In this document: piece by piece, positions 23,714 through 31,451 of the stretch
Layout: each line of letters begins with the position of its first letter
Position numbering within the stretch: the first letter of the stretch is position 1
NCBI RefSeq assembly: GCF_003947455.1
Contig: NZ_QHJH01000072.1
Span: 1 to 33,135, forward strand
Direction: 5' to 3'
DNA from: Streptomyces sp. WAC 04229
Lineage (GTDB): Bacteria; Actinomycetota; Actinomycetes; Streptomycetales; Streptomycetaceae
Length of the DNA: 33,135 bases
Program-made: the position numbers and the translations under genes
The notes under the pieces: generated by a model
Told to the model about the DNA's origin: nothing
The model's database searches: none
Seen by the model: only the letters and a program-made list of their open reading frames with translations

Positions 23714-24522
23714 GCGCCACCGGCACCAAGCACGCGGCACCCGCCGTGCACTCACCGGTCAGCACGCCGAGGACCCGCATGGCGGCCCTCGCCCGCGCCG
23801 AACTCACCCTGCTCGGACGGAACAAGGGCACCCTCGTCGCCGCCCTGTTCGTGCCGCTGGTGCTGCCGTTCAGCGTGAAGTCGGCGGCCAAGGAGATGGA
23901 CCTCGCCGGGGCCGGACTGACCACCGGCACGCTGGTCCTGCCCGCCGCGATCGGCTTCTCCCTGCTCTTCGCCGTCTACTCGGCCCTCGTCGGCGTCTTC
24001 GTCGTCCGGCGCGAGGAACTCGTCCTCAAACGGCTGCGCACCGGCGAACTGCGCGACGTGGAGATCCTCGCCGGATCCTCGACGCCCGCTCTGCTCAGCG
24101 GTCTCGTGCAGTCCCTGCTGCTCGCCGTGGGCTGCGCCGTGCTGCTCGACCTGTCCGCGCCGTCCGCGGTCCACCTCTCCGTGCTCGGACTGCTGCTCGG
24201 TCTCGTGCTGTGCGCCGCGCTCGCCGGGGTCACCGCGAGCTTCACCAGGACCGGGGAGAGCGCGCAGGTCACCCCGCTGCCCTTCATGTTCGTCTCGATG
24301 CTCGGCTCCGGCATGTTCGTCCCGCTGGAACTGCTCCCCGACCGCCTGGCCGCCGTCTGCGAACTGCTGCCGTTGACGCCGGTGATCACCCTGGTGCGCG
24401 GCGGCTGGACCGGCGACCTGTCGGGCGGCGAGGCACTGGGCGCCGTGGTGACGGCGGTGGCCTGGACCGTGGTCGCGGTGTTTGCTGTACGTCGGTGGTT
24501 CCGCTGGGAGCCACGGCACTGA
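23710..24522 (+). CDS. ABC-2-type transporter permease
   Basis: A 270-residue integral membrane protein with about six hydrophobic segments: near residues 46-66, 78-98, 122-145, 150-175, 188-212 and 238-262. A cytoplasmic N-terminus with ALARAELTLLGRNKGTL is typical of ABC-2 permeases. It pairs with the ATPase directly upstream, with a four-base overlap of stop and start. Substrate unknown. Confidence 0.9.
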   Translation: MSATGTKHAAPAVHSPVSTPRTRMAALARAELTLLGRNKGTLVAALFVPLVLPFSVKSAAKEMDLAGAGLTTGTLVLPAAIGFSLLFAVYSALVGVFVVRREELVLKRLRTGELRDVEILAGSSTPALLSGLVQSLLLAVGCAVLLDLSAPSAVHLSVLGLLLGLVLCAALAGVTASFTRTGESAQVTPLPFMFVSMLGSGMFVPLELLPDRLAAVCELLPLTPVITLVRGGWTGDLSGGEALGAVVTAVAWTVVAVFAVRRWFRWEPRH

Positions 24523-24569
24523 CGTACGGGACGGGCAAGACGTACGGGACGAGCGGGAGCGGCGGGCGG

Positions 24570-25832
24570 ATGCGCAGGCCAGGAGGATGGTGGCGGCGGA
24601 AGAACACGCCGGAGAAGGTGGAGACGTACACGCGGTGGTCGTTCCACTTCTTCGGGGTCTGCGAGATCGGCGGCATCGGCCTGTCGACCTACGGCCAGGT
24701 GGGGCCGGGGCTCGCGACCGTGCTCTCCGTGATGGTCGTCGTGCACGCCGCGGTGTGCATGGCGACCGCTTCACGGACCCTGGACTGGACCCTCGGCCGC
24801 CGGCCGTGGCCGGGCCGGCGGCTGTGGACGCTCGGCGCGGTCACCGCCCTCCTCGCGATCGCCGCGGTCGCTCTCGTGGAACACGGGCCCCGGGGCGCGG
24901 AGGTCGACTCCGCGGTCCTCGGGGTCTTCGTCGGAGTGCAGGGCTTCGGCGTCGGCGTGCTGGCCCTCGGTGTGCACGACCGGCGGCGGCGCGTCATGGG
25001 GCTGGTCGTCGGCTTCTCGTTCGGCGCGGGGCTCGTCGCCTTCGCGCTGGGTCTGTCCTGGCTCGCCGCACTGATCACGGCGTGCGCCCTGGTGCTGGGC
25101 GGGGCGTTCCTCGCCTTCACCGCGGTCTTCTCCGTCTGGCTGCTCAAGGCGGTCTACGCGCTCGACGAGGCCAAGGAGACCCGCGCCCGGCTCGCGGTGG
25201 CCGAGGAACGGCTGCGGTTCGGCCGGGACCTGCACGACGTGATGGGGAGGAACCTGGCGGTGATCGCGCTCAAGAGCGAACTGGCCGTCCAGTTGTCCCG
25301 GCGCGGGCGGCCGGAGGCGGTGGGGCAGATGATCGAGGCGCAGCGCATCGCGCAGGAGTCGCAGCGTGAGGTCCGGGACGTCGTACGCGGCTACCGGGAG
25401 GTCGACCTGGAGGTCGAGCTGGCCGGTGCCCGGGGTGTGCTCTCGGCGGCGGGCATCGTGGCGGAGGTCACCGGTGAGACGGCCGGTCTGCCCGCCGAGG
25501 TGCAGTCGGCGCTGGGCTGGGTGGTGCGGGAGGCGACCACGAACGTGCTGCGGCACGGGGACGCCAAGAGAGTGGCGGTGGCCGTGCGGATGCCGGAAGG
25601 GCGGGTAGTGCTGACGGTGGAGAACGACGGAGTCCCGGACGGGACCGGCCCCTCGGCGGACGCGGACGCGCCCGCCGGGACCGGCGGTTCCGGGCTGGCC
25701 GGGCTGCGGGAGCGGCTGTCCGTGGTGGACGGGACGCTGGAGGCGGGGACCGTGCGCAAGGGCGTGTTCCGGGTGACGGCCGAGGTGCCGCTGCCACCGC
25801 ACGCCCCGGCCGCGCGGGAGGTGGCGTCGTGA
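24570..25832 (+). CDS. Sensor histidine kinase (HisKA_3 / DesK type)
   Basis: About 420 residues from the ATG at 24570, which has GGGAG shortly upstream; a GTG at 24495 is a less likely alternative that would overlap the permease. The N-terminal half has about five or six hydrophobic segments and no large outer loop, so it probably senses a membrane or intramembrane signal. A coiled linker leads to the phosphoacceptor His222 in RDLHDVMGRNLAVI. The ATPase domain shows REATTNVLRHG (N box) and a GSGLAGLRERL G-box. The gene overlaps the response regulator by GTGA. The layout with an ABC exporter resembles antibiotic or membrane-stress detoxification modules. Confidence 0.9.
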   Translation: MRRPGGWWRRKNTPEKVETYTRWSFHFFGVCEIGGIGLSTYGQVGPGLATVLSVMVVVHAAVCMATASRTLDWTLGRRPWPGRRLWTLGAVTALLAIAAVALVEHGPRGAEVDSAVLGVFVGVQGFGVGVLALGVHDRRRRVMGLVVGFSFGAGLVAFALGLSWLAALITACALVLGGAFLAFTAVFSVWLLKAVYALDEAKETRARLAVAEERLRFGRDLHDVMGRNLAVIALKSELAVQLSRRGRPEAVGQMIEAQRIAQESQREVRDVVRGYREVDLEVELAGARGVLSAAGIVAEVTGETAGLPAEVQSALGWVVREATTNVLRHGDAKRVAVAVRMPEGRVVLTVENDGVPDGTGPSADADAPAGTGGSGLAGLRERLSVVDGTLEAGTVRKGVFRVTAEVPLPPHAPAAREVAS

Positions 25833-26443
25833 CGGACCCCGTGCGCGTGCTGCTCGCCGACGACGAGCACCTCATCCGCGGCGCCCTGGCCGCCCTGCTC
25901 TCCCTGGAGGACGACCTCGTGGTGGTCGCCGAGGCGGCCACCGGTCCCGAGGCCCTGGCGATGGCGCGGGCCCACGCGCCGGACGTCGCCGTACTGGATC
26001 TGCAGATGCCCGGCGCCGACGGTGTGAAGGTCGCCACATCGCTACGGGCCGAGCTGCCCGCCTGCAAGGTGCTGATCGTGACCAGTCACGGCCGGCCCGG
26101 GCACCTGAAACGGGCGCTCGCGGCGGGGGTGCGCGGTTTCGTGCCCAAGACGACCAGCGCCCAGCGGCTGGCCGAGCTGATCCGCACGGTGCACGCCGGA
26201 AACCGTTACGTCGACCCGGAGTTGGCCGCCGACGCGATCTCCGCCGGGGACTCGCCGCTGACCGCGCGCGAGGCGGAAGTACTGGAACACGCCGCCGACG
26301 GAGCGCCCGTGTCGGAGATCGCGGAGCGTGCCGCGCTCGCCGAGGGGACCGTCCGGAACTACCTGTCGTCGGCCGCCGGCAAGCTCGGGGCGGAGAACCG
26401 GCACGCGGCGGTGCGTCTCGCACGGGAGCGGGGTTGGGTATAG
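25829..26443 (+). CDS. NarL/FixJ-family response regulator
   Basis: A 204-residue regulator. The receiver domain has acidic Asp11-Asp12, phosphoacceptor Asp57 (VAVLDLQMPG) and Lys in the VPKTT segment. The C-terminal LuxR-type helix-turn-helix (LTAREAEVLEHAADG through GTVRNYLSSAAGKL) starts near residue 143. The GTG start overlaps the kinase stop codon, so they are a cognate pair. It most likely controls the exporter genes at the head of this operon; this is inferred from context. Its TAG stop lies inside the -10 box of the next tRNA. Confidence 0.93.
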   Translation: MTDPVRVLLADDEHLIRGALAALLSLEDDLVVVAEAATGPEALAMARAHAPDVAVLDLQMPGADGVKVATSLRAELPACKVLIVTSHGRPGHLKRALAAGVRGFVPKTTSAQRLAELIRTVHAGNRYVDPELAADAISAGDSPLTAREAEVLEHAADGAPVSEIAERAALAEGTVRNYLSSAAGKLGAENRHAAVRLARERGWV

Positions 26444-26444
26444 T
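26439..26444 (+). promoter_or_regulatory. -10 box of tRNA-Gly(GCC) copy 2
   Basis: TATAGT contains the TAG stop codon of the response regulator (26441-26443) and lies 22 bases before the tRNA. No convincing -35 is seen. Confidence 0.4.
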
Positions 26445-26466
26445 GGCTGACGCGCCACGGCGCAGT

Positions 26467-26539
26467 GCGAACGTAGCTCAGTTGGTAGAGCGCAACCTTG
26501 CCAAGGTTGAGGTCGCGAGTTCGAACCTCGTCGTTCGCT
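26467..26539 (+). tRNA. tRNA-Gly (anticodon GCC), copy 2
   Basis: The acceptor GCGAACG pairs with CGTTCGC (26532-26538); anticodon loop TTGCCAA. Relative to copy 1 the pair 4-69 is changed from G-C to A-T on both sides, and one T-loop base changes from G to A. Confidence 0.95.
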
Positions 26540-26547
26540 CCGTGTGA

Positions 26548-26575
26548 GAAGCCCCCGGCTCCGGCCGGGGGCTTC
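26548..26575. terminator. Terminator after tRNA-Gly copy 2 and purC
   Basis: A 12-bp perfect stem (26548-26559 with 26564-26575) with loop TCCG and a plus-strand tail TTCGTG. It also lies 25 bases after the purC stop codon on the other strand, so it can serve both. Confidence 0.8.
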
Positions 26576-26599
26576 TTCGTGTCCGCGGGGCCTCGGCCG

Positions 26600-27499
26600 C
26601 TACGACCAGCTCAGGCCGGTCAGGAGTTCGTACGCCTCGACGTACTTGGCGCGGGTGGCGTCCACGACCTGCTGCGGCAGCGGCGGCGGGGGCTGCTCGC
26701 TCTTGCGGTCCCAGCCGGACTCCGCCGAGGTCAGCCAGTCCCGCACGAACTGCTTGTCGTACGACGGCTGCGCGCGGCCCGGCTGCCACTGGTCGGCCGG
26801 CCAGAACCGGGACGAGTCCGGGGTGAGGACCTCGTCGGCGAGGACCAGGTCGTCCCCGTCGAAGCCGAACTCGAACTTGGTGTCCGCGAGGACGATGCCG
26901 CGCTCGCGGGCGATGTCGCGGGCGCGGGAGTAGACGGCGAGGGTGGCCTGGCGCAGGGCGGCGGCGGTGTCAGCGCCGACCTGGCGGGCGACCTCCTCGT
27001 AGGAGACGTTCTCGTCGTGCTCGCCGACCTCGGCCTTGGTGGCCGGGGTGAAGATCGGGGCGGGCAGCTCCGAGCCGTCGACGAGGCCCTCGGGGAGGGC
27101 GAGGCCGCAGACGGTGCGGGTCTGGTCGTACTCCGCGAGCCCGGAGCCGGTGAGGTAGCCGCGGGCCACGCACTCCACGGGGACCATCCGCAGCGACTTG
27201 CAGACCAGGGCGCGGCCCTCCCAGTCGTCGGGGGCGCCGGGGGGCAGCTCGGTGCTCAGGACGTGGTTGGGGGCCAGGTCGGCGAGCTGGTCGAACCACC
27301 ACAGGGAGAGCTGGGTGAGGACCCGGCCCTTGTCCGGGATCTCGGTCGGCAGCACCCAGTCGTAGGCGGAGATGCGGTCGCTGGCGACCATCACGAGGTC
27401 GCCCGCCTCGTTCCGGTACAGCTCGCGCACCTTGCCGGTGTGCAGGTGCACCAGACCCGGAACCTGGATCGGTTCGGGCTTTTCGACGAATCCGGACAC
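26600..27499 (-). CDS. purC: SAICAR synthetase
   Basis: A 299-residue phosphoribosylaminoimidazole-succinocarboxamide synthase that joins CAIR and aspartate with ATP. Conserved elements are HTGKVRELYR, SDRISAYDWVLP near residue 40, VARGYLTGSG, ADTKFEFG near 205 and DEVLTPDSSRFW. The length matches the long type of PurC. The GTG at 27499 follows GGGGAGG. The G run of this ribosome binding site is part of a bulged hairpin (27507-27530). It is a single gene, with no other pur gene adjacent. Confidence 0.97.
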   Translation of the reverse strand: MSGFVEKPEPIQVPGLVHLHTGKVRELYRNEAGDLVMVASDRISAYDWVLPTEIPDKGRVLTQLSLWWFDQLADLAPNHVLSTELPPGAPDDWEGRALVCKSLRMVPVECVARGYLTGSGLAEYDQTRTVCGLALPEGLVDGSELPAPIFTPATKAEVGEHDENVSYEEVARQVGADTAAALRQATLAVYSRARDIARERGIVLADTKFEFGFDGDDLVLADEVLTPDSSRFWPADQWQPGRAQPSYDKQFVRDWLTSAESGWDRKSEQPPPPLPQQVVDATRAKYVEAYELLTGLSWS

Positions 27500-27506
27500 G
27501 GTTCCT

Positions 27507-27530
27507 CCCCGTGGTTTGAATCAAACGGGG
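27507..27530 (-). promoter_or_regulatory. Bulged hairpin over the purC ribosome binding site
   Basis: On the minus strand CCCCGTTTG pairs with CAAAC and GGGG, with a three-base bulge; the final GGGG runs directly into AGGA of the ribosome binding site. It could mask the site in the mRNA or be a DNA dyad for a regulator. Confidence 0.4.
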
Positions 27531-27638
27531 CCCGCAGGGCTCCTTCAGGGTGGTGGTGGGAGACGGGCGGGCCAATACGTCGATTGTCCCGTACGTCGCG
27601 AGGAGGGCGACCGGCGGGGCGGTGCCCGTGGGTGCGGG

Positions 27639-29099
27639 TCAGTCCCGTTTGCAGATGCGGTCCATGAGGTTGGCGGTGGCGCGCTGGACGCGTGGGTCGA
27701 CGTGGCCGGGGCGGTCCAGGGCCGGGGACCACGCGAACGTCCCGGACGCGAAGACCCAGGCGCCCGACGGGGCCCGGTACAGGGAGGTCTCCTGGTGGCG
27801 CCGGGCGCCGTGCGCGTCGGTGTACGGGGAGTGGGCGAGCAGGACCCGCTCGTCGTGCGCGGGGAGCGCGGTGCGCGGGAAGTAGCGGTCGGCCTCGCCC
27901 GCCACCAGGTCCTCGATCGGGTCGCCCTCGTGGGCGCCGGTGGCTTCCCAGAGCCAGTGCCCCGCGTTGCGGACGATCATCGGGTGCGGTTCGGGGACGC
28001 GGCCGGCGTACTGGATGCCGAGCAGCAGCTGCTCGGGGCGGTCGATCTCCCGCCACAGCGCCGGCCGGCCCGGGCCCCGGCGCTTGCGGCAGGTCAGCAG
28101 GCGGTCGGGAGCGCCGGACGGCGACGGGGCCAGCTCCACCTGCCAGTACATGCTGTTGGCGGAGAGGAAGACCAGGGACGTGCCCCGCTCGCGGGCGAGT
28201 TCCGTGGTGCGGCGCATGGCGGCGGACCAGTACTCGTCGTGGCCGGGGAAGACCAGGCCCCGGTAGCGGGCCGGGTCGATCCGGCCGGAGTGCAGGTCGC
28301 GGGCGTCGGCGTAGGCGAGGTCGTAGCCGTAGCGCTCGGCGAAGCGGATGAAGTCGTAGGCGTGGCCGACGTGCAGCGGCAGCCCCGCGCCCGCGTACGG
28401 CCGGTCGAAGGAGACGGTCGTGGCGGCGTCCGCCTCGCCGAGCAGCCGGCCCTCCTCGTCCCACGCGTGGTAGAGGCTGGCACCGGTGCGGCCGTCCTCC
28501 GGGTACAGGTTGTACGCCTGCCAGGTGATGTCCGGCAGCACGAGCAGCAGGTCGGCCGGGTGGCTGTCGCGGACCGTGAAGGGGACGTGGGAGCGGTGGC
28601 CGTCGGCGGTGGTGAGGACGGCGACGTAGGCGCCGATGCTCCAGTACGACGGGATCTGGAGCCGCCAGGACAGCCACCAGTGGTGGCAGGAGACCGTGCG
28701 GTCGGCGGTGAGCGGCGGGGGCTGGACCATGCCGGACAGGCGGGGGCTGGTGGTGATCTTGGCGGCGCCGTCGCCGCCGTAGTGGCCGATCCGGTAGACG
28801 TCGACACTGAACTGCTGGGGCGGGTCGACGGTGATGTGGAAGTCGATGGCCTCGCCGGGGGCGGCGGCTCCGGTGGCGGTGAAGCCCTTGATCTGGCGGC
28901 GGACGTCGTCGGCGGCGCGCGGGCCGCCTTGCTGGGCGGGGACGGTGTCCTGGTCCGCGTACCAGGCGACGACCTGGCCGGTGTCGCCGAAGTACGTCTC
29001 GCCGCCGCGCAGCCACGGGAGGGGCCCCTGTCCGAAGGGGTCCGTCACGGCGTGCGCGAGTGCTCCCGACTCCCAGCGGCGGATCTGCTCGGGCCCCAT
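27639..29099 (-). CDS. N,N-dimethylformamidase beta-subunit-like protein
   Basis: A 486-residue protein. The ATG at 29099 follows a G-rich site (GGGAGGGGGG) about nine bases upstream; the frame is open far further, but only as a shadow of the upstream gene. The early part has an Ig-like beta region (ATGAAAPGEAIDFHITVD, SVDVYRIGHYGG). The main domain, with LLVLPDITWQAYNLY, HAYDFIRFAERYGYDL, LVFPGHDEYWSAAMR and SANSMYWQVEL, resembles the large subunit domain of N,N-dimethylformamidase and related predicted exported or cytosolic hydrolases. The iron ligands of the true enzyme cannot be confirmed here, and no small alpha subunit gene is adjacent. Substrate unknown. Confidence 0.82.
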   Translation of the reverse strand: MGPEQIRRWESGALAHAVTDPFGQGPLPWLRGGETYFGDTGQVVAWYADQDTVPAQQGGPRAADDVRRQIKGFTATGAAAPGEAIDFHITVDPPQQFSVDVYRIGHYGGDGAAKITTSPRLSGMVQPPPLTADRTVSCHHWWLSWRLQIPSYWSIGAYVAVLTTADGHRSHVPFTVRDSHPADLLLVLPDITWQAYNLYPEDGRTGASLYHAWDEEGRLLGEADAATTVSFDRPYAGAGLPLHVGHAYDFIRFAERYGYDLAYADARDLHSGRIDPARYRGLVFPGHDEYWSAAMRRTTELARERGTSLVFLSANSMYWQVELAPSPSGAPDRLLTCRKRRGPGRPALWREIDRPEQLLLGIQYAGRVPEPHPMIVRNAGHWLWEATGAHEGDPIEDLVAGEADRYFPRTALPAHDERVLLAHSPYTDAHGARRHQETSLYRAPSGAWVFASGTFAWSPALDRPGHVDPRVQRATANLMDRICKRD

Positions 29100-29275
29100 G
29101 GAACCGCCCCCCTCCCTCGTGCCCCCGTGGTCATGCGTATGACGAACGCCCTTGCCATGTGCTCGATTCGGTCCCAGCACATCACATGTCGCACGCGTGC
29201 GGTCACTGTTCGTCGCGAAGCGGCCGAAAGTGGAATTGGAGGGTCCGATTCGGCGGGACGGTCCGTCCGGGCGCG

Positions 29276-31144
29276 TCAGACCAGGCGCACCGGCTTCTCC
29301 GGGCGTATGCCCAGGTCGGTCATCCAGGCGCGCAGGGGGCCCGGGTCGCCGGACTCGACCAGGCTGAGCACGCTGGGGGCCAGGTCGGCGGCGCGGGCTC
29401 CGTCGAACAGGAGCGACGGTCCGTCCAGCCAGTCGAGGCCCGGGGCCGCGCCGGCGGTGTCCATCGCCGCACAGCACACCATCGCGGTGATGTGCGCGGT
29501 GAGGATCTCGCGGCCGGTGCGCGGGGGTTGCAGGGGGAAGAGGGGGAGCGCGCGGTCGTCCCAGAGGGCGGCGTCGGGTCCGGCGGCGGCCGAGGGGGTG
29601 GCGGCGGCTCCGGCGCCGGCTCCGGTGGGCTGTGCGGCGGCCTCCTCGCGGGCCAGCTGGGCACTGAGTCCGGCGGCGAGGGCGGCTCCGCGCGTGGTGG
29701 TGCCCGCCAGGTCGTCGTCGTCCTCGGGGTGTGCGGGGCCGGCGCCCGCCGGTGACGGGTCGGCTTCCGGGGCGGCCAGGGCGTTCGGGGCGTTCGCCGG
29801 GAAGAAAGCGCCCTCCCCTTCCCCGGTGGGCCGGGAGTCGTCGGCGGGCGTCGCGGTGCCGGTCGTGAGGTGGTCCAGGACGCGGGCCAGCGTCGGGCCC
29901 TCGGTGCCCGGTGCGGCGCCCTCGGCGGCGCGGCGGACGCCCAGGGTGTCCAGGACCCGGTGGAGGCGGGCCGCGTCCGTGCGCCAGGTGCGGTCCACGA
30001 CCTCCTCGGGATACTCGTCCCAGTCCACCGGCGACCAGTCCGGGCCGGTCTCGGGCCCGCCGTGGAAGAGGCGCGCGGTGAGCAGCGAGACCGCCTCGTC
30101 CATCGCGCCCGGCTCTTCCAGCAGGTCGCAGGCGGGGCGCTCGCCCAGGCGCGAGGCGAAGCCCTCGGCCAGCCGGTCGCGGCGGGACAGCTCGGTGAGG
30201 GCGGCGACGACCCCCACGTCCAGCCGGGAGGGCCAGCGGCCCATCCGCCAGGCGGGCAGCGCCACCCGCGTCAACAGCCGGTCCCAGCCCGCGTAGGCGA
30301 GCCCGACCTGCTCCTGGGCGACGATCCGCAGACCGTAGTCCACAGCCTGTGCACGCTCGGCCGCCGCCGACGCGACGCCGCGCTCCATCTCTGCCGCGTG
30401 CACCCGGCAACTGCGCAGCAGCAGCCGGGACACCCGGCCCAGGCCCGCGCAGGCCGCCCGGGACAGCGGGTCGCGCCGGTCCGCCGAGGCCACGGCCACC
30501 GCGGCGTCCAGGCCGCGTATGAAACGGCGGGCGGCGGCTATGTCGGGGTGCGCCGAGGGTCCCGTGCCGGCGACGACCGGGGCGAGGACGGCGCGCAGCT
30601 CACCCACGCGCATCCACCACAGGAAGGGCGAGCCGATGACGAGGACGGGCGCGGTGGCGCCGCCGGGGCGGGCGTGGCCGCCCGGGACGGCCGGGGCGTC
30701 GCGCTCCGCCGCCGGGGCGGGCGGTCCGTGGGCCGGGTGGGTGCGGTCCTCCAGCCAGCTGTCGCAGTCCGGCGTGAGCGCTATCGCGGAGGGGGCGGGC
30801 ACGTCGAGCCGGTCGGCCAGGTCGCGCACCAAGCGGTAGAGATCCGGCGCCGACTCCTCGGCGATGGTGACGGTGGGGGTGACGGCGGGCCGGGAGCGGG
30901 CCACGACGAGGGCCACCGCGGCCGCGGCCAGCAGCACGAGCACCGCGAGGACGGACACGGCCCAGCGGGCGGCGTCCCAGCCCGCGCCCACCAGGCGCCC
31001 GGTGGAGCCGCCCACGAGCAGGATCACGGCGAGGGCAGCGGGCAGCAGGGCGACGGCCAGCGCGCGGCTGCGGACGCGCAGCACGGCCAACGCCCGGGAA
31101 CGCGCGGCCCGCGCGCCCATCTCCTCACCACCGGTACCGGTCAC
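29276..31144 (-). CDS. Membrane protein with a degenerate M48-peptidase-like domain
   Basis: A 622-residue protein from the GTG at 31144, with GGGGGTGAGG upstream; an ATG eight codons later is an alternative. Two hydrophobic segments lie at about 28-47 and 60-82. The following region has the layout of an M48 (HtpX/Ste24-like) peptidase: APDLYRLVRDLADRLDVPAP (about 99-118), then VLVIGSPFLWWM and ELRAVLAPVVAG (182-193). In active members the last segment reads ELRAVLAHELGH; here both His and the Glu are gone. The C-terminal half includes a long Ala/Pro/Gly-rich acidic linker (about 430-530). It is probably a non-catalytic relative. Function unknown. Confidence 0.75.
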   Translation of the reverse strand: MTGTGGEEMGARAARSRALAVLRVRSRALAVALLPAALAVILLVGGSTGRLVGAGWDAARWAVSVLAVLVLLAAAAVALVVARSRPAVTPTVTIAEESAPDLYRLVRDLADRLDVPAPSAIALTPDCDSWLEDRTHPAHGPPAPAAERDAPAVPGGHARPGGATAPVLVIGSPFLWWMRVGELRAVLAPVVAGTGPSAHPDIAAARRFIRGLDAAVAVASADRRDPLSRAACAGLGRVSRLLLRSCRVHAAEMERGVASAAAERAQAVDYGLRIVAQEQVGLAYAGWDRLLTRVALPAWRMGRWPSRLDVGVVAALTELSRRDRLAEGFASRLGERPACDLLEEPGAMDEAVSLLTARLFHGGPETGPDWSPVDWDEYPEEVVDRTWRTDAARLHRVLDTLGVRRAAEGAAPGTEGPTLARVLDHLTTGTATPADDSRPTGEGEGAFFPANAPNALAAPEADPSPAGAGPAHPEDDDDLAGTTTRGAALAAGLSAQLAREEAAAQPTGAGAGAAATPSAAAGPDAALWDDRALPLFPLQPPRTGREILTAHITAMVCCAAMDTAGAAPGLDWLDGPSLLFDGARAADLAPSVLSLVESGDPGPLRAWMTDLGIRPEKPVRLV

Positions 31145-31234
31145 GGCCGGACCTCACCCCCTCATCGACGTCCTGTCTGTCCTGGCTCGTCCACTGCTCG
31201 TCTGCTGGTGCTCACTCCCCCACTGTGGCACCCG

Positions 31235-31258
31235 CCACTGACATCGCAATGTCGGTGG
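31235..31258. promoter_or_regulatory. Inverted repeat upstream of the M48-like gene
   Basis: CCACTGACAT-CGCA-ATGTCGGTGG: ten-base arms with one mismatch around a four-base centre; the core GACAT-N4-ATGTC is perfect. It lies about 90 bases before the GTG start and looks like a dimer-binding operator. Confidence 0.4.
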
Positions 31259-31379
31259 GCCATGTGCCGGAACGCTTGCGCGGCACCATAGTTGGGGCCT
31301 TCGCGCCCGTCAGCCGTATGGACTATCGGTCACTCGATGGAATGGCTTTGGGGAAAGGTGGATGACGGATTGCAAGGAT

Positions 31380-31413
31380 CAGGCCCCGGTTCCTGGGACG
31401 GAGCCGGGGCCTG
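31380..31413 (-). terminator. Terminator of purD
   Basis: A 14-bp stem (31380-31393 with 31400-31413, one G-T pair) with a six-base loop, about 40 bases after the purD stop codon. Confidence 0.75.
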
Positions 31414-31451
31414 TGGGGTCGCGGTGCGCGGGGGGGGTCCCGCGGGGCCGG

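Larger units (their letters stand above)
31145..31451. other. Region between purD and the M48-like gene
   Basis: No gene seen. It holds a dyad at 31235-31258, presumably the promoter of the M48-like gene, an A/T-richer stretch at about 31310-31375, and the purD terminator at 31380-31413. Confidence 0.5.

Noticed and set aside
23520..24569. Long N-terminal extension of the histidine kinase frame
   Set aside because: It overlaps the ATPase and permease genes out of frame and is Arg/Pro-rich; the kinase proper begins near 24570.
29100..30410. Upstream extension of the dimethylformamidase-like frame
   Set aside because: It overlaps the M48-like gene in another frame and has shadow composition; a good ribosome binding site precedes the ATG at 29099.
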